DNA from: Clostridiaceae bacterium
GTDB taxonomy: Bacteria > Bacillota > Clostridia > Oscillospirales > Butyricicoccaceae
NCBI GenBank assembly: GCA_016293155.1
Contig: JAEDEU010000083.1
Location: 1 to 6,611 of the forward strand
Reading direction: 5' to 3'
DNA length: 6,611 bases
The notes beneath the pieces are model-generated. The model had not been told where the DNA came from and searched no databases. It saw only the letters and a list, made by a program, of their open reading frames with translations. This document shows positions 5,431 to 6,611 of the stretch, in pieces (position 1 is the first letter of the stretch; each line of letters opens with the position of its first letter). A program made the position numbers and the translations under genes.

Positions 5431-5460
5431 ATTATACAGGACAAGCATACGGCTGGTCAA
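5431..5460 (-). promoter_or_regulatory. Promoter for the DUF1015 gene
   Basis: On the minus strand, the -35 TTGACC (5455-5460) is followed by an 18-nt spacer and a perfect -10 TATAAT (5431-5436). This is one of the strongest promoters in the window and suggests steady vegetative expression. The leader before the start codon would be about 30 nt. Confidence 0.85.
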
Positions 5461-5501
5461 TTGCATATTTGAAAAACTCGGTCAAAATTCAACAAATTGC
5501 C

Positions 5502-5531
5502 TGTGTATTTTGACGCATTCGGGCAAGAATA
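5502..5531 (+). promoter_or_regulatory. Possible forespore (sigma-G-like) promoter for the SASP gene
   Basis: TGTGTA (5502-5507), 17 nt of spacer and AAGAATA (5525-5531) match the sigma-G pattern (TGAATA / CATACTA) at about half of the positions. SASP genes are known to be sigma-G controlled, and no good housekeeping promoter is visible for this gene, but the match itself is weak. The divergent vegetative promoter of the DUF1015 gene lies about 40 bp to the left. Confidence 0.25.
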
Positions 5532-5572
5532 ACGGATGCAGGGATCGAACAAAAACAAAGGAGAGAAAAGAT

Positions 5573-5773
5573 ATGTCTGATAATCGTTCTAACAATCTGG
5601 TCGTACCGGAAGCACGTAATGCAATGGACCGTTTCAAGATGGAGGCTGCCGCAGAGGTCGGCGTAAACCTGAAGGAGGGTTATAACGGCGATATTACTGC
5701 CCGTCAGGCAGGCAGCGTCGGCGGTCAGATGGTAAAAAAGATGATCGAGGCCTATGAGAACTCGATGAAGTAA
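5573..5773 (+). CDS. Alpha/beta-type small acid-soluble spore protein (SASP)
   Basis: The product is 66 residues and matches the alpha/beta-type SASP family across its length: NNLVVPEARNAMDRFKMEAA (7-26), EVGVNLKEGYNGDITARQAG (28-47) and SVGGQMVKKMIEAYE (48-62). These proteins coat forespore DNA, shift it towards an A-like form and protect it from UV and other damage. On germination they are cut by the protease GPR and serve as an amino acid store. The expected GPR site is at Glu28-Val29; Val in place of the common Phe/Ile/Leu is a mild variant. The ATG at 5573 follows AAAGGAG (5557-5563) by 9 nt; the upstream in-frame ATG at 5510 would add 21 atypical residues and is rejected. The gene shows that the organism forms endospores. 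Expression is expected in the forespore. A terminator follows. Confidence 0.97.
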   Translation: MSDNRSNNLVVPEARNAMDRFKMEAAAEVGVNLKEGYNGDITARQAGSVGGQMVKKMIEAYENSMK

Positions 5774-5793
5774 GCCTGCTTGAAAGAAAATCG

Positions 5794-5825
5794 AGAGGGC
5801 GGATTGCAGCGCAGTCCGCTCTTTT
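5794..5825 (+). terminator. Intrinsic terminator after the SASP gene
   Basis: A 13-bp stem with G-T wobbles pairs 5794-5806 (AGAGGGCGGATTG) with 5812-5824 (CAGTCCGCTCTTT) around the 5-nt loop CAGCG, ending in four T (5822-5825). It lies 20 nt after the SASP stop and just before the promoter of the methyltransferase gene. Confidence 0.82.
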
Positions 5826-5827
5826 GC

Positions 5828-5856
5828 TTGCATGTCTGCGTGCGGTCTGTTAAAAT
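5828..5856 (+). promoter_or_regulatory. Promoter for the methyltransferase gene
   Basis: The -10 TAAAAT (5851-5856) lies 17 nt after a weak -35 TTGCAT (5828-5833). The start of transcription near 5863 leaves a leader of about 25 nt with the GAGGAG ribosome binding site. The -10 is convincing; the -35 matches only at its first three bases. Confidence 0.55.
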
Positions 5857-5888
5857 GGTAGAAACTACTGCCGAATGAGGAGAACATC

Positions 5889-6611
5889 ATGCAGAAAAAA
5901 GATAAATCCAAGCTGAATTTGTTCCTGGTCGGTCTGCGCGCACGAATGCAGCAGAATCGGGATTATTTTTCGGATATTGAAATGACCTTTGTTTCCGGGC
6001 GCAAGCAGTTTCGCGCAGCCGTGACATTGGAGGGCGAAGGCTATCGGACGGATTACAACGGTCAGCAGAATGTGACCGATGCACAGGGTGTATGTGATCT
6101 GTTTTCTGCCGAGGCAGAGAAATTTGACAGCGCGGCGCTCAATTATCGGGAACGCGGCTATGAGATTGTCATTGATGTCACCGCGCGCGGCGTATCCATG
6201 AAGCAGGGCGAACGCAAGGCAGCGGCAAAAAAGACGGTAAATCCTCTGCTCGGCGGACGGGAATATCTGATTCCCATTGACGGAGCGGAGGCACTGCTCA
6301 AGGAGATTGGTATTCTGACCGCGCAGGGCAAGCTCAAAAACGATATGGTGCGCAAATACAATCAGATTGACCATTATGTGGAGCTGGTTGCGCCGATGTT
6401 TGAAAAGGAGACGGAGGAGATCCTGCTGCTGGACTGTGCCTGCGGCAAGTCCTATCTGAGCTTTGTCATGAATTACTATCTGCGTGATGTGCTCAAAAAG
6501 CGCTGCCGTATCATCGGTATTGACTACAATCAGCATGTAGTGGAGGAAAGCGCAAAAATGGCGAAGCGTTTGGGCTACCACAATATGCAGTTTATCCAGG
6601 CGGATCTGCGC
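5889..6611 (+). CDS. Class I SAM-dependent methyltransferase, 3'-truncated by the window edge
   Basis: An open frame of 241 codons runs to the window edge without a stop. The start ATG at 5889 follows GAGGAG (5877-5882) by 6 nt. The N-terminal about 160 residues form a family-specific domain, basic at the start (MQKKDKSKL) and with a possible helix-rich link KLKNDMVRKYNQIDHYVELV (148-167). Then comes a Rossmann-type methyltransferase core: motif I LLLDCACGKSYLSF (179-192), the SAM-binding loop, and motif II RIIGIDYN (207-214), followed by a HNMQFIQADL strand (231-240). The motif I CGKSYLSF form resembles the Methyltransf_32/COG0500-type proteins whose better-known relatives act on RNA, so an RNA substrate is possible but not shown. 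The catalytic region lies beyond the window. The minus-strand open frame at 5865-6581 is a shadow of this gene. Confidence 0.88.
   Translation, partial: MQKKDKSKLNLFLVGLRARMQQNRDYFSDIEMTFVSGRKQFRAAVTLEGEGYRTDYNGQQNVTDAQGVCDLFSAEAEKFDSAALNYRERGYEIVIDVTARGVSMKQGERKAAAKKTVNPLLGGREYLIPIDGAEALLKEIGILTAQGKLKNDMVRKYNQIDHYVELVAPMFEKETEEILLLDCACGKSYLSFVMNYYLRDVLKKRCRIIGIDYNQHVVEESAKMAKRLGYHNMQFIQADLR

Noticed and set aside
4126..5472. 448-codon plus-strand open frame opposite the DUF1015 gene
   Set aside because: It lacks recognisable motifs and is explained by codon bias of the real minus-strand gene, which has a conserved family, ribosome binding site, promoter and terminator.
5510..5572. N-terminal extension of the SASP gene from ATG 5510
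   Set aside because: The 21 extra residues are unlike any SASP and include the translated ribosome binding site; ATG 5573 has an excellent AAAGGAG.
5865..6581. 238-codon minus-strand open frame opposite the methyltransferase
   Set aside because: The plus strand has a ribosome binding site, promoter and clear SAM-binding motifs; the antisense frame shows no family.

Overview
The window looks like chromosomal DNA from a spore-forming, Gram-positive Clostridia-type bacterium of moderate GC content. The evidence is an alpha/beta-type small acid-soluble spore protein, a lipobox lipoprotein, strong purine-rich Shine-Dalgarno sites, TTG/GTG starts, and an acpS-nnrD-lipoprotein-mazF order that echoes the acpS-ydcC-alr-ndoAI-ndoA locus of Bacillus subtilis. 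A gut Oscillospirales/Ruminococcaceae-like origin is a guess from codon style and protein flavour; the sequence alone does not prove it.

Left part (1-2525): a partial tRNA-Pro(CGG) gene runs off the left edge on the minus strand and has its own consensus promoter. Divergent from it is a tight plus-strand operon: acpS (holo-ACP synthase, TTG start), nnrD (NAD(P)HX dehydratase, ATGA overlap with acpS) and a LolA/YdcC-like lipoprotein (TTG start 4 nt after the nnrD stop). After a 127-nt spacer comes a complete mazF/ndoA endoribonuclease toxin, closed by a perfect 10-bp intrinsic terminator. Neither alr nor a full mazE-type antitoxin lies between the lipoprotein and mazF. A 17-codon reading frame there ends in a peptide faintly like the first strand of a ribbon-helix-helix antitoxin.

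Middle (2526-4083): an unrecognised 164-residue soluble protein starts just after the mazF terminator. It converges on a minus-strand gene for a single-pass membrane protein with a Ser/Thr-rich linker and about six YD-like repeats facing outward. The minus-strand gene's terminator lies inside the last codons of the 164-residue gene.

Right part (4042-6611): a minus-strand DUF1015 (COG4198) protein has a near-consensus housekeeping promoter and its own terminator. Divergent from it is a 66-residue SASP gene with a terminator. Last is the 5' part of a class I SAM-dependent methyltransferase gene, cut by the window edge after 241 codons.

Most units are short, each with a recognisable promoter and/or intrinsic terminator. 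This is mainly an ordinary core-chromosome region. The points most worth a second look are the apparently antitoxin-less mazF with its odd spacer, the YD-repeat membrane protein, and the unnamed 164-residue gene. I see no CRISPR array, insertion sequence, prophage gene or clear novel defence system.
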